A DNA stretch of 33,177 bases, from NCBI GenBank assembly GCA_003223115.1, contig QHXW01000032.1:7615-40791 (forward strand), written 5' to 3'. Of the stretch, positions 6,390 through 15,166 are shown piece after piece (position 1 is the first letter of the stretch; the number at the start of each line of letters is the position of its first letter). A program made the position numbers and the translations under genes. The notes beneath the pieces are model-generated. The model searched no databases. It was not told where the DNA came from and worked only from the letters and a program-made list of their open reading frames with translations. Source of the stretch: Acidobacteriota bacterium (GTDB taxonomy: Bacteria; Acidobacteriota; Terriglobia; Bryobacterales; Bryobacteraceae).

Positions 6390-9008
6390 TCACTCATAAC
6401 GCAGCGCCTCCATGGGATCTACCTTCGCCGCTCTTCGCGCTGGAATGTAAGTTGCCAACATCGCAACAATCACAAGAAACATCGGCACGAGCACAAAGGT
6501 CGGGACGTCGAAGGAGCTCAGCCCGTAGAGCATCTCGCACAGCACGCGACTGACGGCGATGCCGCCAGCAAACCCGATCATGGCGCCGACAGACACCACA
6601 CGAAGAGCCTGTTTCAGCACCAGCGCGACAACCTCAGCTCTTTGCGCACCAAGAGCGATACGGATACCCATTTCCCTCGTCCGCTGGCTCACGATGTAGG
6701 CGATCGAGCCGTAAATGCCCACCGATGCCAGCATGAGCGCCAGCAACCCGATAGCCCCGGAGATCCCGGCACTGACGCGCGCCGGCCACATCGAGAGCGC
6801 AACTACCTGATCGATAGTCGAAACGTTGACGTACAGCTTTCGATCGAGCGCTGCCGCCTCGTTACGCAGCGCCCCCGCGGCGGTCCTGACGTCGCCCTTG
6901 GTGCGGATCAGCAAGCTAATTCTGTGGCCATACAAGCTTTGAAACCGACTCGCCTGTGCCTTCGGTATGTAAGTATAGGGTTGCGGTGCATTGGCGATAT
7001 GAAAATCGCGGAAGTCTTTTACCACGCCGATCACTTGAAAATCAGTACCTGGCTTCCCTTCGCGCAGATGCTTGCCGACCGGATTCTGTCCGGCCCAGAA
7101 TTGGCGAGCGGCGCTCTCGTTGATCATGACCCCCGGCGGCGAGCCACTCGTATCGCCTGCTTCGAAGGAACGCCCGATCAACGTCGGCACACCTAACAGC
7201 CGGAAGTAATCTGCAGAAACGACGTTGAAGGCCACATCAACCGCCTGTCCTTCGATTTCGAACCGGGTCAGACTGATATCGTCGCCCAGCGGCAGACTGC
7301 GCACCAGGCTCGTTGCTCGCACCTGGGGCAGATTCTTCGCGCGTTCCAGCAACTGTCTGTAGAATTCATCCACTTGCTTATCGGAGTAACCCCTGCTGCG
7401 CGGATCGAACGACACTGCCAGGAGATCCTTTGTATTGAATCCAGCATCTATAAGGCTCGCCCTCAAGACACTGCGTACGAACAACCCCGAGACAATCAAA
7501 AGAACAAGGGAAAACGCAACTTGCCCGGCCACCATTGTGTTGCGTATCCGGGAACGGCTCACGTTTGCGCCAAAAGCACCGCCATCCTTTAGCGCCGAGG
7601 ACAGATCGGGCCGGGAGAATTGAAGGGCCGGCGCCAAGCCGAAAATCGCCCCAGTAACCAGCGAGAGAAGCAACGAGTAAATGAGCACCGCAGAGCCAAG
7701 TGGCAGCTCGAAATTATAGTCGTATAGTGCAAGGTCGGGCTTGGTGGCGGCACTAAATACAATCTTGGGAATCCACGCGGTGAGCACGAGCCCCGCACCA
7801 CCCCCAGCGAGGGCCAGCAAAGTACTCTCGGTCAGCAACTGGCGAATCACACGTCCACGGCTCGCGCCCAGCGAGAGCCGGAGGCCAATCTCTTTTTGTC
7901 GGTTAACTGCCCGGGCCAGAAGCAGATTGGCCAAATTTGCGCAGACAATCAACAACACCAGACTCACCGCTCCCATGAGTAACGCGATCACCGGCACTAC
8001 GTTCCCCCGGGTCCTGGGATTGATGTACGAAGCCGGCGATATGACGACGCTGAAGCCTTGGTTGGTTGCCGGATACTCTAACTCGAGACGTCGCGACAGA
8101 ACGGTCATTTCGGCTTGCGCCTGTTCCAGGGTGACGCCGGACTTCAAGCGGCCCGCTACGGCGAGCCAATGGCCCTGTCGGTCATCGGGTCGGTAATCGA
8201 ACGTTGTCGTAGCTGGGATTAGCGGAACCCAAACGTCGGGAGGCGGTATCGTGATGCCGCCGAAACCAAGCGGAGCTACCGCAATTACCGCATAGCGCCG
8301 CCCGTTCAGGGCGACAGTCTTTCCTGTAACGTTGGGGTCGGAATTGAAATGCCGCCGCCAAAATCGATGGCTGATTACGGCCACTGGTTCGTCCGGGAGT
8401 GCCGGGCCCGTCCCGAGAACCGTCAAATAATTCCCTGACACGAAATCCGCCAGAACTCTTCTGCCGGTGTCATCCAGATATGGATCATCACGCTTGACAG
8501 CGACCAAGCCCGCAAAAACTTGGTTCTTGTGCCGAAAGTCGACATAATCCGGATACGAGCACCACATGGCGCTAGAAAAGCGCGGATGTCTGTTGAAGAC
8601 CAGGGCGACAGTGGACGGATCGCGCACCGGCATGGTTTGCAAGAGCAAACTGTGAATCAGCGAAAAAATGCTCGAGTTGACGCCGATTCCCAGGGCGAGT
8701 GTTAGAATCGCAGCCACCGTGAAGCTCGGGCTTTTCCGGAGCACCCGGAGTGCGTAGCGCAAATCCTGCCCTAGCCGATCGATCGATCCCCAGCCCCACA
8801 TTTCCCCGCTGGTCTCGCGCAACAGCAACGCGTTCCCGAACTGCCGTTGCGCCCGGTAACACGCCTCCTCCGGTTCAACGCCGGCCTCGATCAGCCTCTG
8901 CGTCTTTAGGTCGAGGTGCAGCCGCATTTCTTCTTTCAAATCCCGATCAAGCTGAGTGCGGCGCAGAAGCACGCCGAGCCTGCGCCAAAGTTCACCGAGC
9001 CATGCCAT
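6390..9008 (-). CDS. ADOP-family duplicated orphan permease
   Basis: This intact 872-residue inner-membrane permease has two MacB/FtsX-like halves. A cytosolic prefix (residues 1-95: MAWLGELWRRLGVLLRRTQL, EEMRLHLDLK) leads into RYALRVLRKSPSF and helix 1 (about 98-118, LTLALGIGVNSSIF). Then come a periplasmic domain, three helices around 335-455 (LLIVCANLANLLLARAVNRQ is the FtsX core), a further helix near 490, a second periplasmic domain, and three last helices from about 750. The last group carries the FtsX motif RTREMGIRIALGA, and the protein ends PARRAAKVDPMEALRYE. Unlike its relatives it lacks about a dozen residues of the GR-x-ED loop: VLGTGPALPDEPVAVISHRF. No ATPase is linked. Its PadR, 13 bases upstream, is broken. 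Transported substrate, if any, unknown. Confidence 0.93.
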   Translation of the reverse strand: MAWLGELWRRLGVLLRRTQLDRDLKEEMRLHLDLKTQRLIEAGVEPEEACYRAQRQFGNALLLRETSGEMWGWGSIDRLGQDLRYALRVLRKSPSFTVAAILTLALGIGVNSSIFSLIHSLLLQTMPVRDPSTVALVFNRHPRFSSAMWCSYPDYVDFRHKNQVFAGLVAVKRDDPYLDDTGRRVLADFVSGNYLTVLGTGPALPDEPVAVISHRFWRRHFNSDPNVTGKTVALNGRRYAVIAVAPLGFGGITIPPPDVWVPLIPATTTFDYRPDDRQGHWLAVAGRLKSGVTLEQAQAEMTVLSRRLELEYPATNQGFSVVISPASYINPRTRGNVVPVIALLMGAVSLVLLIVCANLANLLLARAVNRQKEIGLRLSLGASRGRVIRQLLTESTLLALAGGGAGLVLTAWIPKIVFSAATKPDLALYDYNFELPLGSAVLIYSLLLSLVTGAIFGLAPALQFSRPDLSSALKDGGAFGANVSRSRIRNTMVAGQVAFSLVLLIVSGLFVRSVLRASLIDAGFNTKDLLAVSFDPRSRGYSDKQVDEFYRQLLERAKNLPQVRATSLVRSLPLGDDISLTRFEIEGQAVDVAFNVVSADYFRLLGVPTLIGRSFEAGDTSGSPPGVMINESAARQFWAGQNPVGKHLREGKPGTDFQVIGVVKDFRDFHIANAPQPYTYIPKAQASRFQSLYGHRISLLIRTKGDVRTAAGALRNEAAALDRKLYVNVSTIDQVVALSMWPARVSAGISGAIGLLALMLASVGIYGSIAYIVSQRTREMGIRIALGAQRAEVVALVLKQALRVVSVGAMIGFAGGIAVSRVLCEMLYGLSSFDVPTFVLVPMFLVIVAMLATYIPARRAAKVDPMEALRYE

Positions 9009-9021
9009 TAGACTTCTCCAG

Positions 9022-9347
9022 TTATGCTGTCTGAATCACTCGTATAATCGGCTGGTTCACGCGCTGGAATTGCGACAGCTCAATTTCCAATTGTTTCCGT
9101 CACGACTTGGTGAGCTTGTAGTACCGTGCACGACGGTTACCAGCCGTAACACCCATTCGGCGGTGACCCATCTTTTGATGAGCATCCGCTGGAGAGCCGG
9201 ATACAGAGATCCTTCCTCGACCTGCAGAACATCTTCGGAGATCTGCTGGATCGAGTTGGTGATCTCGAAACCGTGCATTTCGCCTCCTCGAGCGAGGGTT
9301 TTCAGAATCAACACGTACAGCGTCCCGGGCGGGATCTCGTCTCGCAT
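9022..9347 (-). pseudogene. PadR regulator with deletion and nonsense codon
   Basis: This is the near twin of the intact PadR at 24477-24803. It starts MRDEIPPGTLYVLILKTLAR (ATG 9347; ATG 9362 also possible), with the PadR winged helix HGFEITNSIQQISEDVLQVE and EGSLYPALQRMLI. At 9152-9154 a run of four C is reduced to three, so the frame is lost after VTAEW. The correct frame continues TAGNRRARYYKLTKS, but there TGA at 9100-9102 replaces a Gly codon (GGA in the intact copy). Homology resumes with RKQLEIELSQFQRVN and VIQTA, stop at 9022-9024. Two independent lesions make this a real pseudogene rather than a sequencing error. The wing and dimer helix are lost, so the ADOP at 6390 lacks its own regulator. 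Confidence 0.85.
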
Positions 9348-9359
9348 CGGATCTTTTAA

Positions 9360-9405
9360 CATAGTTAGACTATGCAAGTCTGAATCCGTTAGCAGAAGAT
9401 GTCAA
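9360..9405 (-). promoter_or_regulatory. promoter and operator of the broken PadR gene
   Basis: On the minus strand TTGACA (9400-9405) is 17 bases from CAGACT (9377-9382), a good -35 with a weak -10. CATAGT-TAG-ACTATG (9360-9374), a 6-bp inverted repeat, covers the predicted start of transcription. The block is nearly identical to 24816-24861, so the regulatory DNA is preserved although the regulator gene is broken. The intact PadR at 24477 could act here in trans. Confidence 0.6.
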
Positions 9406-9469
9406 GTCGGTTCCGTTGCGGTCCTAGGGTTGTCTGCCCGGACACGTGAGGAATGGAACAATCATGCCC

Positions 9470-9502
9470 TTGACTATCTACAATAGCCGGATGTATTGTA
9501 GA
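9470..9502 (+). promoter_or_regulatory. promoter and putative PadR operator of the ADOP array
   Basis: TTGACT (9470-9475) and TATTGT (9494-9499) are 18 bases apart, a plausible sigma-70-type promoter. TCTACAAT (9477-9484) and ATTGTAGA (9495-9502) form a perfect 8-bp inverted repeat with a 10-base spacer, placed exactly over the -35/-10 interval and the -10. This is where an autorepressing PadR dimer would bind. Transcription would begin about 8 bases before the PadR start at 9514, so the leader is very short. Confidence 0.65.
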
Positions 9503-9513
9503 TGATCTGAAAT

Positions 9514-9849
9514 ATGGGAAAACCAAGTGGTCTCGTCCAGGGCACCCTGGATCTTCTGATACTCAAGACCATTTCACTCGAGCCCAAGCACGGCTGGGCG
9601 ATCGTCCAACGCATCCAGCAAGTATCAGCAGAAGTGCTCCAGGTTCAGCAAGGCTCGCTTTATCCGCCACTGCACCGGTTGGAGCAACAGGGCTGGATCA
9701 AAGCGCACTGGAGTGAGACAGAGGGCGGACGCAAGGCGAAGTTCTACTCATTGACGCGAGCCGGTCGAACACAGATGGAAAAGGAGCTGGCCAACTGGGA
9801 CCGGCTGTCAACGGCGATCAACACCGTCGTCCAGACAAACGAGGCGTGA
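9514..9849 (+). CDS. PadR-family regulator of the ADOP array
   Basis: This 111-residue winged-helix repressor has the acidobacterial PadR pattern: GKPSGLVQGTLDLLILKTIS, HGWAIVQRIQQVSAEVLQVQ (recognition helix region), QGSLYPPLHRLEQQGWIKAH (the SLYP motif) and a wing KAKFYSLTRAGRTQMEKEL. A C-terminal helix for dimer formation follows. PadR proteins repress and respond to small ligands. It is the first gene of the plus-strand operon. Its stop is 3 bases before the first permease, with GAGG in the overlap, so the two are surely cotranscribed. It belongs to the KPSxLVQGTLDLL subtype, as does the regulator at 29606. ATG 9514 is the natural start but has a weak ribosome-binding site; with the short leader this may be near-leaderless. 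Confidence 0.92.
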   Translation: MGKPSGLVQGTLDLLILKTISLEPKHGWAIVQRIQQVSAEVLQVQQGSLYPPLHRLEQQGWIKAHWSETEGGRKAKFYSLTRAGRTQMEKELANWDRLSTAINTVVQTNEA

Positions 9850-9852
9850 GGC

Positions 9853-12480
9853 ATGCGCTGGGCGGACAAGCTTCTGTTGCGACTGCGATCTCTGTTGCGC
9901 CAACATGCAGTCGAACATGAGCTGGACGCCGAACTCCGCTTTCATCTCGAGCAGCAAATCGCAGAAGACCTCGCCGCCGGCATGTCGCCTGAAGAAGCTC
10001 GCGTCGCGGCCCAGCGGAAAATCGGCGGGCTTGTACAAATCAAGGAGGAGTGTCGGGAGGAACGCCGGCTTGACTTGATAGAGAACTGCGTCCGGGATCT
10101 TCGTTACGCCCTGCGCTTGCTGGGCAGGAACCCAAGCTTTACGGCCGTAGCCGTGATGACGCTTGCAATGGGCATCGGTGCCAATACAGCTATCTTTTCC
10201 GTCGTGCGCTCAATCGTGTTCCATCCCTTGCCATTCCGTAACCCGGAACGGCTGGTCTGGATTCGTGACGACCCTTCTGTCCTCTCGGTCACCTTTCAAT
10301 CCTGGCGTCGAATGAGCAACTCCTTCGATGCCCTTGCCGCTTTCTATAATGATTTTTTCACTTACGGTGCTGTCAACTGGACGGGACGCGGCGAGCCGCA
10401 GCGGCTTTCCGGAGTTGAGGTATCGCAAAATCTCTTGCCAATGCTAGGCGTCGAGGCCGCTGTTGGGCGCACGTTCCGCCCTGGCGAGGATCAGCCAGGT
10501 GCGCCTCCAGTGATAGTGCTCAGCCATGGCTTTTGGCAACGCAGCTTCGGCTCTGATCCGAGTGCGATCGGGCAAGTTCTTACGTTAAACGGTAGGAACT
10601 TTACCGTTGCCGGCGTGTTGCCAGCCAGCTTCGATTTTGCGGCCGTATTCTCGCCTGGAGCGCGCGTCGACATTTTCACGCCGTTGATCCTGGACAAACT
10701 CTCCGAGGAGATGTCTCATTACCTGGGCGTCATTGGGCGCCTGCGACCTGGTGTAACGGTTGCGCAAGCGCAGTCGGAAATGGACGCCCTCGGCAAGCAA
10801 CTGAAAGCGGTCGACCCCACGTTGCGTGCAATGGTCCTGCCTATACACGACGCCGTTGTCGGTGAAGTACGAACACCCCTATTGGTGCTGATGAGCGCCG
10901 CGGGCTTCGTACTGCTGATTGCCTGTACGAATTTAGCCAACCTTCTACTCGCACGGGGCACTGCTAGGCAAAGGGAGATAGCCGTCCGTTCAGCCCTGGG
11001 AGCCGGCCAAGCGCGCCTTGTCCTTCAGCTCCTGACAGAGAACATGTTGCTGGCACTCTTGGGCGGCGCCGTGGGTCTGTTGCCGGCATTTTGGCTTGTG
11101 CCGTTCATCAGGACATTGCCGAATTTGCCGTTCCCTCGCCTGAGCCAGGTTCGCATCGATGTCGGCGTTCTCACATTCACGGTTGTGGCCTCAATTGTGA
11201 CCGGCATACTCTTCGGCCTGGTTCCGGCAGCCCAACTCTACGGCTCAGCCATTACCGATCCGTTGAAGAAAGGTGGCCGAAGTCTGAGCGCGGGCAAACA
11301 TCGAGTGCGTGATTTGTTGGTGGTTGCCGAAGTAGCGCTTGCCTTAGTGCTGCTCGCTGGCGCGGGACTTCTAATCCGCAGCTTCTGGCATCTCTTGCAG
11401 GTTAATCCGGGCTTCCGTCCTGAGGGGGTTATCGCGGTGGGGATTGATCCGGGAGGCCAAAAATATGGATGGCTCAGATCACCGGATCGCGGAAGGCGGC
11501 TGGTCAGATTCTTCGATGAAATCCGTCGCAACGTTGCGGGGATACCGGGCGTGGAGGCAGTCGCGCTCACCGACAGCTTGCCGCTTGACCGGGACCGCGG
11601 CTTCTACATCAGGCCCGCAGGACGAACCTACAGAGGACTGAATGAAACACCTCTAGCCTCGATTCACGTCGTGACTCCCGACTATTTCCGCGTTATGGGT
11701 GTTTCATTGAAGCGTGGGCGAACGTTCATGGAGCAGGATACGGCCGACAGTGCCGTGGTGATGCTAGTGAACGAAACGATGTCACGAAAGATTTGGTCTG
11801 GGAAAGACGTTCTTGGGCAATTCGCGGAGATCGCCGGCCGTAAAGCGCAGGTGGTAGGGATAGTCGGCGATGTCCGCCACTCGGCACTGGACCAGCAGGC
11901 AGGAAACGAAGCGTATCTGTTGTTCGCGCAGTATCCCTACACCTTCATGGATTTGGTCGTTCGCACGACCCTGGAGCTGGGGGCGTTAGCCCCCGCTATC
12001 CGGAAGGCGGTTTGGGCGGTCGACCGGGACCAACCTCTGGCACAGTTCCGGACTATACAGCAGATAATCGATCGGACGCTTTCACCCCGCCAGTTCAGCA
12101 TGATGCTCTTGGGCGCATTCGCGGGTCTGGCGATTGTGCTGGCGTCAGTGGGCACTTACGGGGTGATGGCCTATTCCGTTGCGCAACGTACGCATGAGAT
12201 CGGTATCCGCATGGCGCTAGGAGCGGAGCCAGTTGACGCAGTATGCCTTGTTGTGGGGCACGGAATGACATTGGCTGGGATCGGCATTGCCGTTGGATTA
12301 GCGGGAGCGCTAGCGCTGACCCGTTGGCTTGGCAGCCAACTGTATGGCGTTCGCCCGGCTGACCCTCTCAATCTGCTAGGCGTTGCCGCGCTGCTCGTTT
12401 CAGTCGTCGCGCTAGCCAGTTACATGCCAGCGCGCCGAGCTTCGCGCGTGGACCCTATGGTCGCCTTGAGGTACGAGTGA
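9853..12480 (+). CDS. ADOP permease, array member 1
   Basis: This 875-residue membrane protein is intact and the first of the coupled array. The prefix MRWADKLLLRLRSLLRQHAV with ELDAELRFHLEQQIAEDLAA (residues 1-70) is cytosolic and helical. Helix 1 is at about 97-118 ([18 protein letters not shown]). The first MacB-like periplasmic domain includes LGVEAAVGRTFRPGED and VIVLSHGFWQRSFGSDPS. FtsX helices start near 343 (LIACTNLANLLLARGTARQR, then EIAVRSALGAG). The second half repeats the plan, with a periplasmic part (VMGVSLKRGRTF, VGIVGDVRH) and final helices from about 749 (SVGTYGVMAYSVAQRTHEIG). It ends PARRASRVDPMVALRYE. It has no ATP-binding motif. The stop overlaps the next start as TGATG. 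Confidence 0.94.
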   Translation: MRWADKLLLRLRSLLRQHAVEHELDAELRFHLEQQIAEDLAAGMSPEEARVAAQRKIGGLVQIKEECREERRLDLIENCVRDLRYALRLLGRNPSFTAVAVMTLAMGIGANTAIFSVVRSIVFHPLPFRNPERLVWIRDDPSVLSVTFQSWRRMSNSFDALAAFYNDFFTYGAVNWTGRGEPQRLSGVEVSQNLLPMLGVEAAVGRTFRPGEDQPGAPPVIVLSHGFWQRSFGSDPSAIGQVLTLNGRNFTVAGVLPASFDFAAVFSPGARVDIFTPLILDKLSEEMSHYLGVIGRLRPGVTVAQAQSEMDALGKQLKAVDPTLRAMVLPIHDAVVGEVRTPLLVLMSAAGFVLLIACTNLANLLLARGTARQREIAVRSALGAGQARLVLQLLTENMLLALLGGAVGLLPAFWLVPFIRTLPNLPFPRLSQVRIDVGVLTFTVVASIVTGILFGLVPAAQLYGSAITDPLKKGGRSLSAGKHRVRDLLVVAEVALALVLLAGAGLLIRSFWHLLQVNPGFRPEGVIAVGIDPGGQKYGWLRSPDRGRRLVRFFDEIRRNVAGIPGVEAVALTDSLPLDRDRGFYIRPAGRTYRGLNETPLASIHVVTPDYFRVMGVSLKRGRTFMEQDTADSAVVMLVNETMSRKIWSGKDVLGQFAEIAGRKAQVVGIVGDVRHSALDQQAGNEAYLLFAQYPYTFMDLVVRTTLELGALAPAIRKAVWAVDRDQPLAQFRTIQQIIDRTLSPRQFSMMLLGAFAGLAIVLASVGTYGVMAYSVAQRTHEIGIRMALGAEPVDAVCLVVGHGMTLAGIGIAVGLAGALALTRWLGSQLYGVRPADPLNLLGVAALLVSVVALASYMPARRASRVDPMVALRYE

Positions 12481-12482
12481 TG
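12468..12482 (+). promoter_or_regulatory. coupling site, ADOP 1 to ADOP 2
   Basis: GAGG (12468-12471) inside the Leu-Arg codons of the terminal ALRYE lies 8 bases before ATG 12480. The stop TGA (12478-12480) shares its A with that ATG. A GTG at 12477 could also start, but the ATG matches the spacing seen at every other junction. Confidence 0.75.
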
Positions 12483-15164
12483 CGCTGGGCGGACAAGCTT
12501 TTGTTGCTTCTGCGCTCGCTTTTCCGGCACGGGAGCGTTGAACACCAACTGGACGCCGAACTCCGCTTTCATCTCGAGCAACAAATCGAAGAGAACCTGG
12601 CTGCAGGCATGAGCGCTGAAGAAGCCCGCTACGCAGCGCGACGTTCCATCGGTGGCCTCGCACAGATCCAGGAGCAATGCCGCGACACGCGCCGGGTCAA
12701 CTGGATTGCTGATCTCTTGAAGGACCTCCGCTACGGGCTGCGGATTCTGCGAAAAAGTCCCGGCTTCACCGCGGCCGCAGTGCTCTCCTTAGCGCTGGGG
12801 ATCGGGATCAATACAGCGGTGTTCAGCCTGATAAACGCCGTGCTGTTGAGAACGCTGCCCGTGAAGAATCCCGAGCAACTAGTCGTGTTCAACCATCGCA
12901 ACGACATCTCCTATCCCATGTATCAGGATCTACGCGACAGGAACACGGTACTCTCGGGCCTGCTTTGCCGGTTCACCATTCCGGCTAGCATGAGTGCCGA
13001 TGGCCAGACAGAGCGGATTTCGGCAGAGCTGGTGTCTGGAAATTACTTCGAGGTACTGGGGGTCGAGGCGCTAATTGGCCGTACTCTCATGCCTGATGAC
13101 GCACGCGTGCCGGGCGCCCAGCCCGTGGTAGTTCTCAGTAACGCGTTCTGGAGGCGGCGGTTTGGATCCGATCCTAGCGTGGTCGGAAACATGATCCGAA
13201 TCGATGGGCATCCAATGACCGTCGTCGGCATTACGCCGGCCGGATTCCAAGGCACCGAAGTAGGCGTTTCGCCGGACGTTCGCGTGCCGCTCACGATGTA
13301 CCGTGCAATGATCCCGCATTTACCGGGCGAGGTTGACATGAACAGCCGCGGCTGGACATGGCTTGACTTGGTGGGCCGATTGAAAGATGGAGTCAGCGGG
13401 GCACAGGCGGAGTCGGCTTTGAACACGTTTTACGTACATGCCCGTGAAGACGAAGTGCACGGTGTTTTCAAAGATATACCGTCGTCTGCGAAGGCCCAAG
13501 TGCTCTCCGAAAGATTGCGGCTTGAACCGGGCAGCAGGGGTGTTTCCGAGCTTCGCGCGATGTTCTCCCGTCAGCTTTGGGTCTTGATGGCGGCAGTCAG
13601 CGTCGTCCTGTTGATTGCCTGCATGAATGTCGCGAGTCTCTTGCTGGCGAGGGCGATGGCGCGCCAGAGGGAAATTGCTGTGCGGCTCGCGCTGGGTGCC
13701 AGCCGTGTCCGAGTCGTGCGCCAACTCATCACCGAAAGCGTGATGCTGGTGCTCATCGCCACGGGTGCCAGCATTGTCATCGCTCGCTGGGGGAGCGACA
13801 TGCTGGCAAGTTTTCTGCCGGGACGCAGATTGCCGGTTACGTTGAACCTCGCACCGGATTTCCGGGTACTGGGGTTCGCGGTGATTGTTTCCTTGGTGGT
13901 GGGAATTCTCTTTGGCTTGGCGCCGGCATTGCAGCTCACGCGGTCTGCGGTTGCTCCAGCTCTGAAGGCTCAAGCAAGCTTGAGCGGGCTTCGAGGCCCG
14001 TTGACTTTCCGCAAGATCCTCGCGGTAGCTCAAGTCGCATTGTCGTTGCTGCTGCTGGCGAGTGCGGGCTTATTTGTGAGGACCCTTCGAAATCTAAAAG
14101 GTCTCGATCTCGGGTACGACCGGGAGAACGTTCTGCTGCTGGATCTCATTCCATTGCTAAACGGCTACAGCGATGACCAGAGCACCCGGTTTTTCGAACA
14201 GGTAATCGAGCGGGTGAATCAGATACCCGGCGTGCGGTCCGCAAGTCTCGGATCCATGGGGTTTCTGGAACTTGGCTTCCCCAGGGAAGACATTCACATG
14301 GAAGGTCGCAATACGCCGCGAGGAGAGGAGAGGGTCGGTTGGATCAACACTGTAAGTCCAAGGTATTTCAAAACGCTCGGGATTCCAATGCTGCTGGGTC
14401 GCAGCTTCACTGCGCGCGATACGAAATCTGCCCCGAAAGTAGCCATCGTCAATCAAACATTTGCTCGACAGTATTTCGGTGGCGAGAATCCTCTCGGCCG
14501 CCACATCGGGTTCGGGGACACGAACGGCATTGCCATCGTTGGCGTTGTTCGTGATGGCAAATACAAAGACGTGCGCGAGAAAACACCGGAACTGGTGTAT
14601 GTGCCGTTTCAGCAGAATCCAGACCCGGCGATGACTCTGCAGGTGCGCACAGTTGGCGATGCGGCAAAGGTGACGGCGGCCGTCCGGCGCGAGGTGCAGG
14701 TCGTGGATGCGAACGTGCCGGTCTACAAAGTCAGAACACTCGAGGCTCAATTGGATGAATCACTCTCCCAGGAACGTCTGGTCGCGACACTGTCGAGCTG
14801 GTTTGGCGCGTTTGCACTGCTGCTAGCCGCGATCGGTCTGTTTGGGGTGCTGGCCTATAACGTCACACGTAGGACCAACGAAATCGGCCTTCGAATGGCA
14901 CTGGGCGCAGAGCGCGGCGGCGTGATTTGGATGGTATTACGCGAAGCGCTGCTGCTGGTGGGCGTGGGCGTTGCGATTGGCGTGCCGCTCGCGCTTGTGC
15001 TGGCCCAGTCGGTGTCGAGTCTGCTCTATGGACTGAAGCCTACCGATTCGCTGGCCATCTCGGCCGCCGCGGTGATTTTGTTCGTAGTTGCCGCCATAGC
15101 CAGTTACCTGCCCGCGCGGCGAGCTTCGCGCGTGGATCCAATGGTGGCCTTGAGGTACGAGTGA
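12480..15164 (+). CDS. ADOP permease, array member 2
   Basis: This intact 894-residue protein has the same two-half plan as member 1. Its first 60 residues (MRWADKLLLLLRSLFRHGSV, ELDAELRFHLEQQIEENLAA) are nearly the same as those of members 1, 3 and 4. After helix 1 (about 98-118, [17 protein letters not shown]) the periplasmic domains diverge strongly between members, for example HNDISYPMY-type loops here (HRNDISYPMYQDLRDRNTVL). This fits specialisation of the outer part. FtsX helices begin near 363 (LLIACMNVASLLLARAMARQ) and again near 775 (AAIGLFGVLAYNVTRRTNEI, then GLRMALGAE). The end is PARRASRVDPMVALRYE. Its start is translationally coupled to member 1 and its end to member 3. Confidence 0.93.
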   Translation: MRWADKLLLLLRSLFRHGSVEHQLDAELRFHLEQQIEENLAAGMSAEEARYAARRSIGGLAQIQEQCRDTRRVNWIADLLKDLRYGLRILRKSPGFTAAAVLSLALGIGINTAVFSLINAVLLRTLPVKNPEQLVVFNHRNDISYPMYQDLRDRNTVLSGLLCRFTIPASMSADGQTERISAELVSGNYFEVLGVEALIGRTLMPDDARVPGAQPVVVLSNAFWRRRFGSDPSVVGNMIRIDGHPMTVVGITPAGFQGTEVGVSPDVRVPLTMYRAMIPHLPGEVDMNSRGWTWLDLVGRLKDGVSGAQAESALNTFYVHAREDEVHGVFKDIPSSAKAQVLSERLRLEPGSRGVSELRAMFSRQLWVLMAAVSVVLLIACMNVASLLLARAMARQREIAVRLALGASRVRVVRQLITESVMLVLIATGASIVIARWGSDMLASFLPGRRLPVTLNLAPDFRVLGFAVIVSLVVGILFGLAPALQLTRSAVAPALKAQASLSGLRGPLTFRKILAVAQVALSLLLLASAGLFVRTLRNLKGLDLGYDRENVLLLDLIPLLNGYSDDQSTRFFEQVIERVNQIPGVRSASLGSMGFLELGFPREDIHMEGRNTPRGEERVGWINTVSPRYFKTLGIPMLLGRSFTARDTKSAPKVAIVNQTFARQYFGGENPLGRHIGFGDTNGIAIVGVVRDGKYKDVREKTPELVYVPFQQNPDPAMTLQVRTVGDAAKVTAAVRREVQVVDANVPVYKVRTLEAQLDESLSQERLVATLSSWFGAFALLLAAIGLFGVLAYNVTRRTNEIGLRMALGAERGGVIWMVLREALLLVGVGVAIGVPLALVLAQSVSSLLYGLKPTDSLAISAAAVILFVVAAIASYLPARRASRVDPMVALRYE

Positions 15165-15166
15165 TG
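15152..15166 (+). promoter_or_regulatory. coupling site, ADOP 2 to ADOP 3
   Basis: GAGG (15152-15155) is 8 bases before ATG 15164, and TGA (15162-15164) overlaps it. The layout is identical to 12468-12482. Confidence 0.75.

Noticed and set aside
9378-9513. Divergent intergenic region as a single shared bidirectional operator
   Set aside because: The two promoters carry different inverted repeats about 100 bases apart, so separate control is simpler.
13320-14033. Minus-strand open frame of 237 codons inside ADOP member 2
   Set aside because: It is antisense to well-conserved permease sequence, with low-complexity charged composition and no ribosome-binding site; a coding shadow.
14927-15163. 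Upstream extension of ADOP member 3 (and the same at 17653-17904 for member 4)
   Set aside because: The extra residues are an out-of-frame reading of the previous permease, and the real start is the TGATG junction with its GAGG or AAGG.
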